From the NCBI GenBank assembly GCA_021296235.1, contig JAGWAS010000013.1:1-64000 (forward strand): a stretch of 64,000 nt of DNA, given 5' to 3'. This document shows positions 17,480 through 26,403 of this stretch, piece after piece. Below the pieces are notes generated by a model. It was not told the DNA's origin. It worked only from the letters and a program-made list of their open reading frames with translations, and ran no database searches. Within the stretch, counting starts at the first letter, position 1; each line of letters starts with the position of its first letter. Both the position numbers and the translations under genes were made by a program. This stretch comes from Paracoccaceae bacterium. GTDB lineage: Bacteria > Pseudomonadota > Alphaproteobacteria > Rhodobacterales > Rhodobacteraceae.

Positions 17480-17866
17480 ATGCCCCACTTGACAATCGAA
17501 TATTCGGCAAATGTTGCAAACTGGACGAACATTGAGGGGTTGTGCGACCGGTTGAGGCGCGAGGCCCTCGCCACCGGCGTCTTCCCAATGGCAGGCATTC
17601 GGGTTAGGGCGGTTCGATGTGAGGAGTATTCAATTGCCAACGGAAGTCCTGAATTCGGCTTTGTTGACATATTGGTCCGGCTCGGGGCCGGACGGTCCGC
17701 AGAAGTTAGGCAAGAGGCGGTTGGCAGGCTTTTTCGAGCTGCGGAAAACTATCTGGACGTTGAACTGCAAGAGTGGCCGTTGGCGCTTTCCATTGAGATG
17801 CGCGAAATTGATCCGGAAATGAGCCTCAAGACAGGTTCGGTCAGGAAGTTTCTGAATGAGGGCTGA
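17480..17866 (+). CDS. hpaF: 5-carboxymethyl-2-hydroxymuconate delta-isomerase
   Basis: A 128-residue tautomerase-superfamily enzyme that starts MPHLTIEYSANV; the Pro exposed after Met removal is the catalytic base. The length and the terminal KTGSVRKFL match the CHMI family of the homoprotocatechuate meta-cleavage pathway, where it isomerises 5-carboxymethyl-2-hydroxymuconate. It is followed two bases later by the semialdehyde dehydrogenase start, consistent with one operon. Confidence 0.88.
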   Translation: MPHLTIEYSANVANWTNIEGLCDRLRREALATGVFPMAGIRVRAVRCEEYSIANGSPEFGFVDILVRLGAGRSAEVRQEAVGRLFRAAENYLDVELQEWPLALSIEMREIDPEMSLKTGSVRKFLNEG

Positions 17867-17868
17867 AT

Positions 17869-19380
17869 TTGGGTGATCTGGACAGAAATCTTGAGGCCCT
17901 GGATGGGTATCTTGAACGCTTCCGCGCCGAGGGAGTGCGGAACCGAATCGCAGGCACCGATTGTGGGGCAGAATCCGGCGCAACACTCGTCACGGTTTCG
18001 CCCGTCAACGGAAGTTCGATTTGCGATGTGGCCGACAGTGGGGAGGTCGATGTGGCTCGGGCCGCGGATGCCGCCAAAACCAGCTTTGGGAAGTGGCGGG
18101 ATTTACCTTCTTCGGAACACCGTCGAATCCTCCATGCCATTGCCGATGGAATTGAACGTTCTGCCGCTGAAATCGCCATCTGCGAGTCTTGGGATACGGG
18201 GCAGCCGATCCGATTCATGTCAAAGGCAGCGGCACGGGGAGCGGAGAACTTCAGGTTTTTTGCCGACAGGGCCCCTGGCGCACGTGATGGCCAAACCCTG
18301 CCGTCGCCGACTTTGTTGAACATGACAACCCGGATCCCGATTGGACCAATCGGGGTCATTACTCCATGGAACACACCGTTCATGCTGGCCACCTGGAAAA
18401 TAGCACCTGCGTTGGCGGCCGGCTGCACCGTCGTTCACAAACCTGCGGAATTGGCGCCGCTGACTGCGAAATTGCTTGTCGAGATTGCAGAGAACGCAGG
18501 ATTGCCGCCGGGGGTTCTCAATGTGGTTAACGGTGTTGGCGAGGTTGCGGGCGTCAGCTTGACCCGCAACGCGGATGTCCGGGCAATTGCGTTCGTGGGC
18601 GAAAGCAGGACGGGATCCGAAATCATGAAGCAGGGAGGCGATACCCTGAAACGGGTTCATTTTGAACTTGGCGGCAAGAACCCCGTAATTGTCTTTGACG
18701 ATGCCGATCTCGAGCGCGCACTTGATGCAGTGATTTTCATGATCTACTCACTGAATGGCGAACGCTGCACATCCTCAAGCAGGCTGCTGGTCCACAGATC
18801 AATCGCCGACGGGTTCACCGAGAAGCTGATCGAACGAATTGGGAAAATTCGGGTTGGCCATCCACTTGATCCGGAAACTGAATTGGGCCCCCTTGTCAGT
18901 CCCGGACACTTGGCAAAGGTAGCAAATTGCGTTCGGCTGGCAGAGGAGGAAGGAGCCACCGTTGCGGTAGGCGGAAGGGCCATCAATGGCAGCGGCTGCT
19001 GGTTTGAGCCAACATTGATCGTTGATGCGAACCCGGAAATGCACATCGCCAGGGACGAAGTGTTTGGACCTGTTCTCACGGTGCTGAAATTTGAAGACGA
19101 GGACGAAGCGCTTAGGATGGCGAACAACGTTCGCTATGGTCTCGCCGGCTATGTCTGGACCCGGGACCTTGAGCGGGGATTGCGGGTTTCTCAACAGTTG
19201 GAGGCCGGAATGGTCTGGGTCAACTCTGAGAATGTCAGGCACCTGCCGACTCCATTCGGCGGGATGAAGGACAGCGGCATTGGTCGTGACGGTGGGGATT
19301 GGTCATTTGAGTTCTGCATGGAACAGAAACACATTGGTCTGGCCCTCGGCCAGCACCGGATTCCAAAGCTGGGGAAGTAG
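17869..19380 (+). CDS. hpaE: 5-carboxymethyl-2-hydroxymuconate semialdehyde dehydrogenase
   Basis: A 503-residue NAD-dependent aldehyde dehydrogenase. It contains GVITPWNTPFMLATWKIAPA, the FELGGKNPVIVF loop with the catalytic Glu, NGERCTSSSRLLV with the nucleophilic Cys, EVFGPVLTVLKF, and the C-terminal TPFGGMKDSGIGRDGG. Gene order next to CHMI and HpaD identifies it as HpaE, oxidising the ring-cleavage semialdehyde. The TTG start at 17869 is supported by GAGGG 6 bases before it; no ATG fits. Confidence 0.9.
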   Translation: MGDLDRNLEALDGYLERFRAEGVRNRIAGTDCGAESGATLVTVSPVNGSSICDVADSGEVDVARAADAAKTSFGKWRDLPSSEHRRILHAIADGIERSAAEIAICESWDTGQPIRFMSKAAARGAENFRFFADRAPGARDGQTLPSPTLLNMTTRIPIGPIGVITPWNTPFMLATWKIAPALAAGCTVVHKPAELAPLTAKLLVEIAENAGLPPGVLNVVNGVGEVAGVSLTRNADVRAIAFVGESRTGSEIMKQGGDTLKRVHFELGGKNPVIVFDDADLERALDAVIFMIYSLNGERCTSSSRLLVHRSIADGFTEKLIERIGKIRVGHPLDPETELGPLVSPGHLAKVANCVRLAEEEGATVAVGGRAINGSGCWFEPTLIVDANPEMHIARDEVFGPVLTVLKFEDEDEALRMANNVRYGLAGYVWTRDLERGLRVSQQLEAGMVWVNSENVRHLPTPFGGMKDSGIGRDGGDWSFEFCMEQKHIGLALGQHRIPKLGK

Positions 19381-19386
19381 GTTGCC

Positions 19387-20376
19387 GTGGCCAAACTGAT
19401 GCCCCCGGATCCACAAGTCGAGTTCCCGTTCAGGATCTCGCGCTTCAGCCATGTCGAATATGGTGTGAGAGATCTAAATGCCTCACGGAAATTCTACGTC
19501 GACACTATGGGTCTTGTTGTCACTCACGAGGACGAAGGTTGCATCAGGCTGCGTGCATTGGAAGAGCGCGGCCATCACTGCCTTCGACTTGTTCAGGCGG
19601 ACAGGGCGGATGTCAGGGCGATAGGTTTCAAGGTCCCGGATGATTCAGAATTGGACCGCGCAAGGGAATTCTTCGAACAGCGATCACTTGAGACTGCATG
19701 GTGCGAACCTGCATTCATGGAGAGAGCTCTGCGGGTTCGCGACCCTTGGGGCGTTCCGTTGGAATTCTATGCCCGCATGGACCGATTGCCGAGCCTGCAT
19801 CAGCAGTACCGGCTGTATCGCGGAGTCAAGCCATTGCGAATTGACCATGCGAACCTGTTTGTTCCGGATGTGGACGGTTCAACTTCCTTCTACGGCAGCA
19901 TGGGGTTTCGCCTGACCGAATATACCGAGGATGCGGAGACCGGGCGCAAATGGGCATCGTGGATGCACCGGAAGGGCAATGTCCACGACATAGCGTTCAC
20001 CAACGGTCGCGGACCAAGGCTCCATCACTCTGCGTTCTGGATATCCAATCCGTTGCACATAATTGAGTTTCTCGACCTGATTTCGACGACAGGGTATCTC
20101 GCCAGCATTGAGCGCGGTCCTGGCCGGCACGGAATTTCGAATGCGTTCTTCCTATATGTGATTGATCCCGACGGGCACCGCATCGAACTCTACAGTTCTG
20201 ACTATCAGACTGTCGATCCCGAGCATGAACCGATAAAATGGGATATTGATGATCCAGCGCGACAAACCCTTTGGGGAGCTCCTGCACCAAGGTCTTGGTT
20301 CAACGAGGGATCGGTATTTGCCGGCACTGAGCCGGTTGAACCCGTCTACGCCGGAACCCCAATTGTGGCACCTTGA
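19387..20376 (+). CDS. hpaD: 3,4-dihydroxyphenylacetate 2,3-dioxygenase
   Basis: A 329-residue type I extradiol dioxygenase built from two VOC modules: residues about 18-130 (HVEYGVRDLNASRKFYVDTM) and about 150-280 (DHANLFVPDVDGSTSFY). The metal ligands expected for HpaD lie in DHANLF, RLHHSAFW and HRIELYSSDY. The C-terminal tail, with PIKWDIDDPARQTLWG, is characteristic of homoprotocatechuate dioxygenases. It cleaves homoprotocatechuate next to the hydroxyls. The start is a GTG at 19387, six bases after the hpaE stop. Confidence 0.93.
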   Translation: MAKLMPPDPQVEFPFRISRFSHVEYGVRDLNASRKFYVDTMGLVVTHEDEGCIRLRALEERGHHCLRLVQADRADVRAIGFKVPDDSELDRAREFFEQRSLETAWCEPAFMERALRVRDPWGVPLEFYARMDRLPSLHQQYRLYRGVKPLRIDHANLFVPDVDGSTSFYGSMGFRLTEYTEDAETGRKWASWMHRKGNVHDIAFTNGRGPRLHHSAFWISNPLHIIEFLDLISTTGYLASIERGPGRHGISNAFFLYVIDPDGHRIELYSSDYQTVDPEHEPIKWDIDDPARQTLWGAPAPRSWFNEGSVFAGTEPVEPVYAGTPIVAP

Positions 20377-20385
20377 GAATCGGCA

Positions 20386-21243
20386 ATGCGATTGGCGAGC
20401 TATACCATTGGCGGTGAGCAGTTTTATGGCGCTGCCGTTGAAGGAGGACTGGTTCCGCTGTCACCGCTCTTCCCGGAGTGGCCGACCTTGCGCAGCGTCA
20501 TGGCCGCAGGCGGTCTCAGCAAAGTGCTTGATGTCGCCGCCGGCCGGATGCCTGAGCACTCGGTTTCGGACATCGTTTTCGGCCTGCCGGTTCCCGACTC
20601 CCAGAAGATCATCTGCGTTGGCATAAATTACCCGGCGCGAAATGATGAATATGGAGACAATTCGGAGGCCCCATCCTACCCTTCCCTTTTTGTGCGCTTT
20701 CCCGGATCGTTCGTCGGACATGGAGAGGATATCGTCCGTCCTCGCGTATCCGACAAATTCGACTATGAAGGTGAGATTGCATTGGTTATCGGCACATCCG
20801 GTCGGCACATCTCCGAATCGGATGCTCTATCGCATGTCGCCGGCATGACACTGTGCAATGACGGAACGATTCGGGATTGGGTCAGGCATGCCAAATTCAA
20901 TGTCACGCAGGGCAAGAATTTCGAGCGCTCCGGATCAATGGGGCCTTGGCTCTCAATCCTCCAAAGTCCGGAACAGATCCGGGACATCCGGTTGATGACT
21001 TTGGTCAACGGTGAGATCCGGCAATCCGACCGGACCGGACGCATGACTTTTCCGCCGGAGCGGTTGATTTCCTACATATCGACCTTCACCGAATTGCAAC
21101 CTGGTGATGTCATCGTAACCGGAACGCCGACCGGTGCGGGAGCACGCGCCGATCCGCCGATCTATCTCCTTCCGGGCGATATGGTTGAGGTTGAGGCGGA
21201 CGGGCTCGGTGTGCTGCGAAACAGGGTGGTCGACGAAGGATGA
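20386..21243 (+). CDS. hpaG: Fumarylacetoacetate hydrolase family protein (HpaG-type isomerase/decarboxylase)
   Basis: A 285-residue FAH-superfamily protein. Motifs are IICVGINYPARNDE, the metal site region DYEGEIALVIG, TLCNDGTIRDWV, QGKNFERSGSMGPWL and VIVTGTPTGAGA. In this context it should act as the 5-oxopent-3-ene-1,2,5-tricarboxylate decarboxylase/2-hydroxyhepta-2,4-diene-1,7-dioate isomerase. E. coli HpaG is about 430 residues and has two FAH halves; this has one, as in many other bacteria. The symbol is by function and position. It overlaps the next gene as ATGA. Confidence 0.82.
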   Translation: MRLASYTIGGEQFYGAAVEGGLVPLSPLFPEWPTLRSVMAAGGLSKVLDVAAGRMPEHSVSDIVFGLPVPDSQKIICVGINYPARNDEYGDNSEAPSYPSLFVRFPGSFVGHGEDIVRPRVSDKFDYEGEIALVIGTSGRHISESDALSHVAGMTLCNDGTIRDWVRHAKFNVTQGKNFERSGSMGPWLSILQSPEQIRDIRLMTLVNGEIRQSDRTGRMTFPPERLISYISTFTELQPGDVIVTGTPTGAGARADPPIYLLPGDMVEVEADGLGVLRNRVVDEG

Positions 21244-22046
21244 GCCTGACGGCCGAAGAGATTTCACGGGCGGCCGGACGCTTGCATGATGCCGAGCGCC
21301 AACGTTCCCAGATTGGACTGTTGTCCCTTGAGTACAGCGACCTGACGATCTCGGATGCCTACCGCATTCAAGGGGAGTTGGTGGCAATATGGGTTGCCGA
21401 GGGGCGGCGGCAGATTGGCTGGAAGATTGGCCTGACCTCAAGGGCGATGCAGCTTGCTCTGGGCATCACGACACCTGACAGCGGCGTCCTGTTTGATGAC
21501 ATGCTGTTTAAGGACGGTTGCTCGGTGCCGAAAGGGCGGTTCATTGCCCCCAGGATAGAGGCTGAGATTGCGTTTGTTTTGAAAGCCCCGCTCAAGGGGG
21601 TTGGGCTGGGCCGTGACGAAGTTGCGGCAGCATTGGAATGTGCCGTTCCGGCGCTTGAGATTCTCGATACGAGGATCCGGCGCAAGGATCCCGAAAGCGG
21701 GGCCGCTCGCAATGTCTGCGATACAATTGCGGACAACGCGGCCAACGCAGGTTTGGTGCTGGGCCCGGAGCAACACCCAATTGACGGCTTGGACCTTAGG
21801 CGGGTCGGTGTAATTGTCGAGCGCAATGGTGAAGTTGAGGAGACAGGCCTGGGAGCGGGTGTGCTGAATGATCCGCTGATTGCCGTGTCTTGGCTCGCCT
21901 CGCGCCTTGAACAGGTCGGCGCAGGCATGCGCGAAGGTGACATAATACTGTCGGGCAGTTTCATCCGCCCGATTGAAGCGGTTCCCGGCAGTGAATTTCA
22001 AGCGGATTTCGGCGAGTTCGGGTCGGTCGGCATTTCATTCATGTGA
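21240..22046 (+). CDS. hpaH: 2-oxo-hept-4-ene-1,7-dioate hydratase
   Basis: A 268-residue member of the MhpD/HpaH hydratase family. Pieces include IGWKIGLTSRAMQLALGI, DSGVLFDDMLF, PRIEAEIAFVL (metal ligands) and CDTIADNAANAGLVLG. It adds water to the product of the preceding FAH enzyme. It overlaps hpaG by four bases. The aldolase HpaI, which would complete the route to pyruvate and succinic semialdehyde, is not in the window, nor is the HpaBC hydroxylase. The 246 bases after it hold no gene I can see. Confidence 0.9.
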   Translation: MSLTAEEISRAAGRLHDAERQRSQIGLLSLEYSDLTISDAYRIQGELVAIWVAEGRRQIGWKIGLTSRAMQLALGITTPDSGVLFDDMLFKDGCSVPKGRFIAPRIEAEIAFVLKAPLKGVGLGRDEVAAALECAVPALEILDTRIRRKDPESGAARNVCDTIADNAANAGLVLGPEQHPIDGLDLRRVGVIVERNGEVEETGLGAGVLNDPLIAVSWLASRLEQVGAGMREGDIILSGSFIRPIEAVPGSEFQADFGEFGSVGISFM

Positions 22047-22292
22047 ACCTTGCCCGATGGGCGCTTCGGTTCCGGAATGTGTCTGGAGCCCGAATTCGAT
22101 TCAGCCCGCAAACTGAACCTGCAACGACATGAAGATTCAGAACACTGATCAATTGCACATCCGCGTCTGCGGTATCTTGGAGCACGCTCGAACGACATGG
22201 TGAGATCATTTGCCTGCGAACGTGCGCCGACTGAGATGGAATCATCCAACGACAATGGAAGCGCATCTGCTTGAGCATTTTCTGCTCTGCAT

Positions 22293-23837
22293 TCAATTGG
22301 AAGCCGTGGCGGCAGGACTCCCGAACGCATGGTCGGCTATTGATTGAACCGCCTCAAAGACGAAAGGGGCGGACACGACAACTCTGCCTCCTGCCGCCAA
22401 CAGTCGGTCGGGGTCATGCTCCTGTACGATTCCGCCCGCTTCCTCGACCAGGAGCAACCCTGCAATGCAATCCCAGACATTCTGATGCTCCTCAATAAAT
22501 CCGGCATGTCGTCCTGAAGCGACATGGGCGATGCCCAACGCGCCTGATCCGGTTCGGGAGAACATTACCCTCTTGTCCAGCAAGTGTTCAAACAGGGCCA
22601 TTGTCGAATCCTTGCGGAACTTCGATGAAAAGCCGATGCCGAGGTGACTGTCCGACAACGCCACCGATTTGGATGTGCGTGTGGCCCTGCCATTCAGGAA
22701 AGCACCGCGATTGCGGTGACAATGGAACGTTTCATTGTGAGACGGATCGTGGACAACTCCCACGACGGTGGCCGAATCACGAATGCAGGCGATGGCTACA
22801 CACCAGACGGGTATGCCCGCGACGAAGTTTGCAGTTCCGTCAATTGGGTCAATGACCCAAGTGTAGCTGGAACTTGCCCCCGTGGGTGCGAATTCCTCGC
22901 CGACAATTCCATCATCCGGAAATCTGTTGCTGATTTCAGTTCTGACGAGCTGCTCGACAGCCCTGTCGGCATCTGACACCAAATCGCCTGGACCCTTGGA
23001 GTCAATCTGGAGCTTGGAAAGGTTCCGAAAATAGCGCAGCGCCATGATGCCGGCAAGTTTGGCAACCTCAATGGCAGCATCGTGGCGAGCTTGGACCGGG
23101 TCGGGTGTTCCGCGGCGATCGGTGGTTCGACTTACTTGAGCAAATTCAAAGAAGCGGGCAAGCCAAGTTGCAAATTCCGGCCCCTGTGTCTGTTTCGCGA
23201 CGTCCTTTCTTGCCCCGGCCAACCCGTCCCCAAGCTCATCGGCCATGTCCTCAACCAATTCCCTTGCAAAGGGCTCTGTCATTTCCGGATGGTATTGGGT
23301 TGTAAAAACATGATCCCCACGCGCAAATGAGGCGATTGGACAATTTGGATTGGTTCCCACAACCCGGCATCCGGCGGGCAGGTCGGACACCTGCTCAATG
23401 TGGAAGGAGTGCATTCTGATTTCACTGCTTTCCGCAGGCATCCAGTCCTCGTTCCTTACAATGCAGGTTGTTTCAATGCCGGCGGACCAGCCGAAATTGT
23501 TCCTTGAAACCTCACCGCCAAGGGCCTTGGCTATCGCCTGATGGCCGAAACAGCACCCAAACAGCGGTATCCCGCAGGAATCAATTTGCCTGATCAGATG
23601 AAAGAGCCGGATGATCCATTCATGATTGTCGTGAACCGAGGCGGAGCTTCCGCAGACGATGTAGCCGTCATATTCATCGACGCTGTTTGGAAACGCGTTG
23701 TTCCTCACCGGCAAGGGGCAATACTCCCATTCAGGACGGACGGCTGACATTAGTGCACTGAATTTGTCGCCGTCGTCAGGATGTCGGTTGACGAAATCCG
23801 ACTTGTCATTGCAGGTAATGAGGATCGCAATTTTCAT
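22293..23837 (-). CDS. Fusion: class I glutamine amidotransferase + inositol-monophosphatase-family phosphatase
   Basis: One uninterrupted 514-residue ORF. Residues 1-235 are a GMP-synthase-like class I amidotransferase: GCCFGHQAIAKALGG with nucleophile Cys96, and QYHPEM with His183 and Glu185. Residues about 250-510 are an IMPase-family phosphatase: GEEFAP (314-315), WVIDPIDGTANF with Asp330 and Asp333, and WDCIAGLLLVEEAGG near 465. All metal and catalytic residues I would look for are present in both halves, so both may be active. The linker (about 236-250) is short. I know these as separate proteins; the fusion is unusual. The amidotransferase could hydrolyse gamma-glutamyl compounds. The role is not established. 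It converges on the hpa operon. Confidence 0.85.
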   Translation of the reverse strand: MKIAILITCNDKSDFVNRHPDDGDKFSALMSAVRPEWEYCPLPVRNNAFPNSVDEYDGYIVCGSSASVHDNHEWIIRLFHLIRQIDSCGIPLFGCCFGHQAIAKALGGEVSRNNFGWSAGIETTCIVRNEDWMPAESSEIRMHSFHIEQVSDLPAGCRVVGTNPNCPIASFARGDHVFTTQYHPEMTEPFARELVEDMADELGDGLAGARKDVAKQTQGPEFATWLARFFEFAQVSRTTDRRGTPDPVQARHDAAIEVAKLAGIMALRYFRNLSKLQIDSKGPGDLVSDADRAVEQLVRTEISNRFPDDGIVGEEFAPTGASSSYTWVIDPIDGTANFVAGIPVWCVAIACIRDSATVVGVVHDPSHNETFHCHRNRGAFLNGRATRTSKSVALSDSHLGIGFSSKFRKDSTMALFEHLLDKRVMFSRTGSGALGIAHVASGRHAGFIEEHQNVWDCIAGLLLVEEAGGIVQEHDPDRLLAAGGRVVVSAPFVFEAVQSIADHAFGSPAATASN

Positions 23838-24295
23838 GGCAACGCCCCATTACAGCGGATGACATTCGGCGGAAACCGCAATCGTTGGCAGCCGATCATG
23901 CGATCCGGCCCTATATGCCGACTGTCGGCGAAACTTGACGATTGACCTTGGCTCGGACGAGCACAGAATTGGTTCAATTGTCGGTTATGGCCCCAATCCT
24001 GCCATCAGCTGCGGATGTGTCAACAACCATGATGCCCGCAGTTCGGTTGGTGGGATCAACAAAAATCTCCGATCCCAATTTGCGGAAACGCTGCAAACAA
24101 AGTTTCAATTCCGCAAAGGGTTTTGACGTCGATTGCAGAATTGATTGAGCGTGTTCATTTAGCCGCCCCGGATGCAAGTTTTTGGGACGTCATGGCCAGC
24201 AAGAACCGACCGGTGCAAGACCAGATGAACATGATCATGACGGGCCGTCGCTGGAATGGTGAGCGCATCTTGGACAACCCGGTTTCCACTGACTT
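23838..24295. other. Gap, no gene recognised
   Basis: About 460 bases. Two overlapping plus-strand frames of 60-70 codons (23935-24148) have no motif or ribosome site. The left end should contain the promoter of the amidotransferase-phosphatase fusion gene. Confidence 0.45.
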
Positions 24296-24673
24296 CTATT
24301 GCAGGTCGATGGCCATTTCCTTCAAATATTCAAGCGGGACGATTTCGAGAGCCTTGATGTGTGTTGACTGGAGTCGAACCTTGGGTGCGAATCCCTCATT
24401 GTAGGCCTGAAGGAAGCGGCCCGCGCAAAGACACCAATGATCTCCTGCCTTGAGTCCCGGAAACCCATGCTCTTCCTTCGGAGTGGACAGGTCATTGCCA
24501 ACATATTTGGAATAGGCAAGAAATTCCTCCGTCATAAGGGCACAGACTGTGTGACTTCCGTGGTCATCGTCGGAGGTGTCGCAGAAGCCAATACGGAAAA
24601 AACCGGTTACGGGATCAGTTGAACAGGGTTCAAGTGGAGTTCTGAACACATTGAGCGATTCGTCGAGTTTCAA
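24296..24673 (-). CDS. DUF2237 family protein
   Basis: A 125-residue small cytoplasmic protein. It has the family's conserved stretches: NVFRTPLEPCSTDPVTGFFR at the start, DHGSHTVCALMTEEFLAYSK, GNDLSTPKEEHGFPGL, GDHWCLCAGRFLQAY, and ALEIVPLEYLKE at the end. Four conserved cysteines suggest metal binding or redox chemistry, but the function is unknown. Full length. A 280-base gap follows before the divergent hydrolase gene. Confidence 0.9.
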   Translation of the reverse strand: MKLDESLNVFRTPLEPCSTDPVTGFFRIGFCDTSDDDHGSHTVCALMTEEFLAYSKYVGNDLSTPKEEHGFPGLKAGDHWCLCAGRFLQAYNEGFAPKVRLQSTHIKALEIVPLEYLKEMAIDLQ

Positions 24674-24955
24674 GGCGCGTCCTCCGTTGACGAAGTAACA
24701 ATCCGCAATTTATTCGATGGAAGTTTCCATCGCTGAACACGGCTGTCGGCAAGACACAACACCCGGCGGTTTAGGGTGCACCGGAAAGCGACAGATAAGA
24801 CCTCCTCCTCAATTCGCGTTACATCCTTGGGTTTGAACCTGCAAGGGCGACTTGGATCCGAGTTCGCCACCTCGAGAAAGTGGCACCTGACGGCGTTGTG
24901 CCGGCAGATCAAATGTGGTTGCGGGTCCCATTCGGGTATAGGTTACCGGCAGAAA

Positions 24956-26230
24956 ATGAAGGCAGATCCAAACACCATGCCGCATCCCGACCTAATTGCC
25001 CATCACCGGCAGACCTGCAGGGACATCATTCGTTTGGCTCCGGGCATATGGACTGCGGTTGGATATGCAGCCGCCAACGTTCATCTGATCGACGGAAGCA
25101 GGACGGCGACAATAATCGACACAACGGAGTCGACTGAGGCTGCAGCAAATGTGCTTGCCGAGTTCCGCAAATTGACCGACAAGCCGGTCGGGCGGATCAT
25201 TTACACCCACTCGCATCGCGACCACATTTCAGGTGCATCGGTGTTTACCGATGGGTCCGTCCCGATAATCGCAGGTCATTTGTTCAGTTCGGACTTGGTT
25301 GGGGTCAATGAATCTCGAATTTCTGCCAACAAGGCACTTGATAGGCGCACCCAGGCACAATTCGGCATTGGCCTGACGGATGAAGAACGCATCAGCCTCG
25401 GTTGCGGGCCGGGCGACCGTCCGATGAAGGGGTTGGGTGCAGGCCATATCGAACCCACCGAGAGAATTGCCAAGGACAAGGTTGTTGATCTGGATGGCGT
25501 TGCAGCAAAACTGATCCTGTCGCCGGGTGAAACACCTGATCACATGGTTGTTTGGCTGCCCGAACAGGGCATCCTGTTTTGCGGCGACAACTGGTATCAC
25601 GCGTTTCCAAACCTCTACGCAATTCGGGGAACGCCATACCGTGATTTCGCCACTTGGGCACAGAGCCTTGGCCAACTGGCTTCGCTACAATCGGAGGTCC
25701 TTTCCCCGGGGCATACGCGACCGGTTTTTGGTGCCGCTGCGGTGCAAGAGGTGTTGACCACCACCAGGGCGGCGATCCTGCATGTGATGCGGGCGACAGC
25801 CGACGGCATGGATGAAGGATTGTCGGTTGATGACATCGCAGCGTCCATTTCCTTGCCGGAGGCACTTGCCTCGAAACCGTGGTTGAAGGAACTTTATGGA
25901 AAGCTGTCCTGGTCGGTGCGCGCCTTCGCTGCGGGAACACTGGGCTGGTATGATGGCAATCCAACCCATCTCGGCACCATTTCTTCGATTGATCGGGCGA
26001 GGCACATGGCCCATTTGGCAGGCGGTGCAACGGCCCTAATGGAGGCAGCGGTTGTTGCCGAAGATCTGGAATGGCGGCTTGAACTCTGTGATCATCTGAT
26101 GGCGCTCGGAAAACCGGTTCAGGAACTCAAAGCGGAAACGCTGGTTCAACTTGCCGAATCCGAAATCAATGCAACCGCCCGCAACACCTATCTGTGGGAA
26201 GCGAACAGGCTCCGCAAGGCGGTTCAATGA
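24956..26230 (+). CDS. Metallo-beta-lactamase-fold hydrolase, alkylsulfatase-like, short form
   Basis: A protein of about 424 residues. The zinc-binding motif THSHRDH is at residues 84-90; later ligand regions are SPGETPDHMVVWLPE and ILFCGDNWYHAFPNLY, the latter typical of BDS1/SdsA1 alkylsulfatases. The following helical dimerisation domain (KLSWSVRAFAAGTLGWYDGN) is also of that family. Known SdsA1 proteins run to about 650 residues with a C-terminal SCP2-like domain, which is missing here. There is no signal peptide from the ATG at 24956. That ATG was chosen over the upstream frame extension to 24776 because the domain begins just after it. The substrate is unknown. Confidence 0.78.
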   Translation: MKADPNTMPHPDLIAHHRQTCRDIIRLAPGIWTAVGYAAANVHLIDGSRTATIIDTTESTEAAANVLAEFRKLTDKPVGRIIYTHSHRDHISGASVFTDGSVPIIAGHLFSSDLVGVNESRISANKALDRRTQAQFGIGLTDEERISLGCGPGDRPMKGLGAGHIEPTERIAKDKVVDLDGVAAKLILSPGETPDHMVVWLPEQGILFCGDNWYHAFPNLYAIRGTPYRDFATWAQSLGQLASLQSEVLSPGHTRPVFGAAAVQEVLTTTRAAILHVMRATADGMDEGLSVDDIAASISLPEALASKPWLKELYGKLSWSVRAFAAGTLGWYDGNPTHLGTISSIDRARHMAHLAGGATALMEAAVVAEDLEWRLELCDHLMALGKPVQELKAETLVQLAESEINATARNTYLWEANRLRKAVQ

Positions 26231-26403
26231 AGCGGCGCAACTGCTGCTGTCGCCGATGGAGAACTCCGGAGGCTGTTCACAATTCGAACTTTCCGTTCCG
26301 GTGCAATCTGCCCATTTGATTGCGACCTGCCAATGGCTGCCTGACCGTCCAAGGCCACTGGGGTGGCTCAACGGGTGAATCCACTCCAATCTCGGCGCCG
26401 AGA

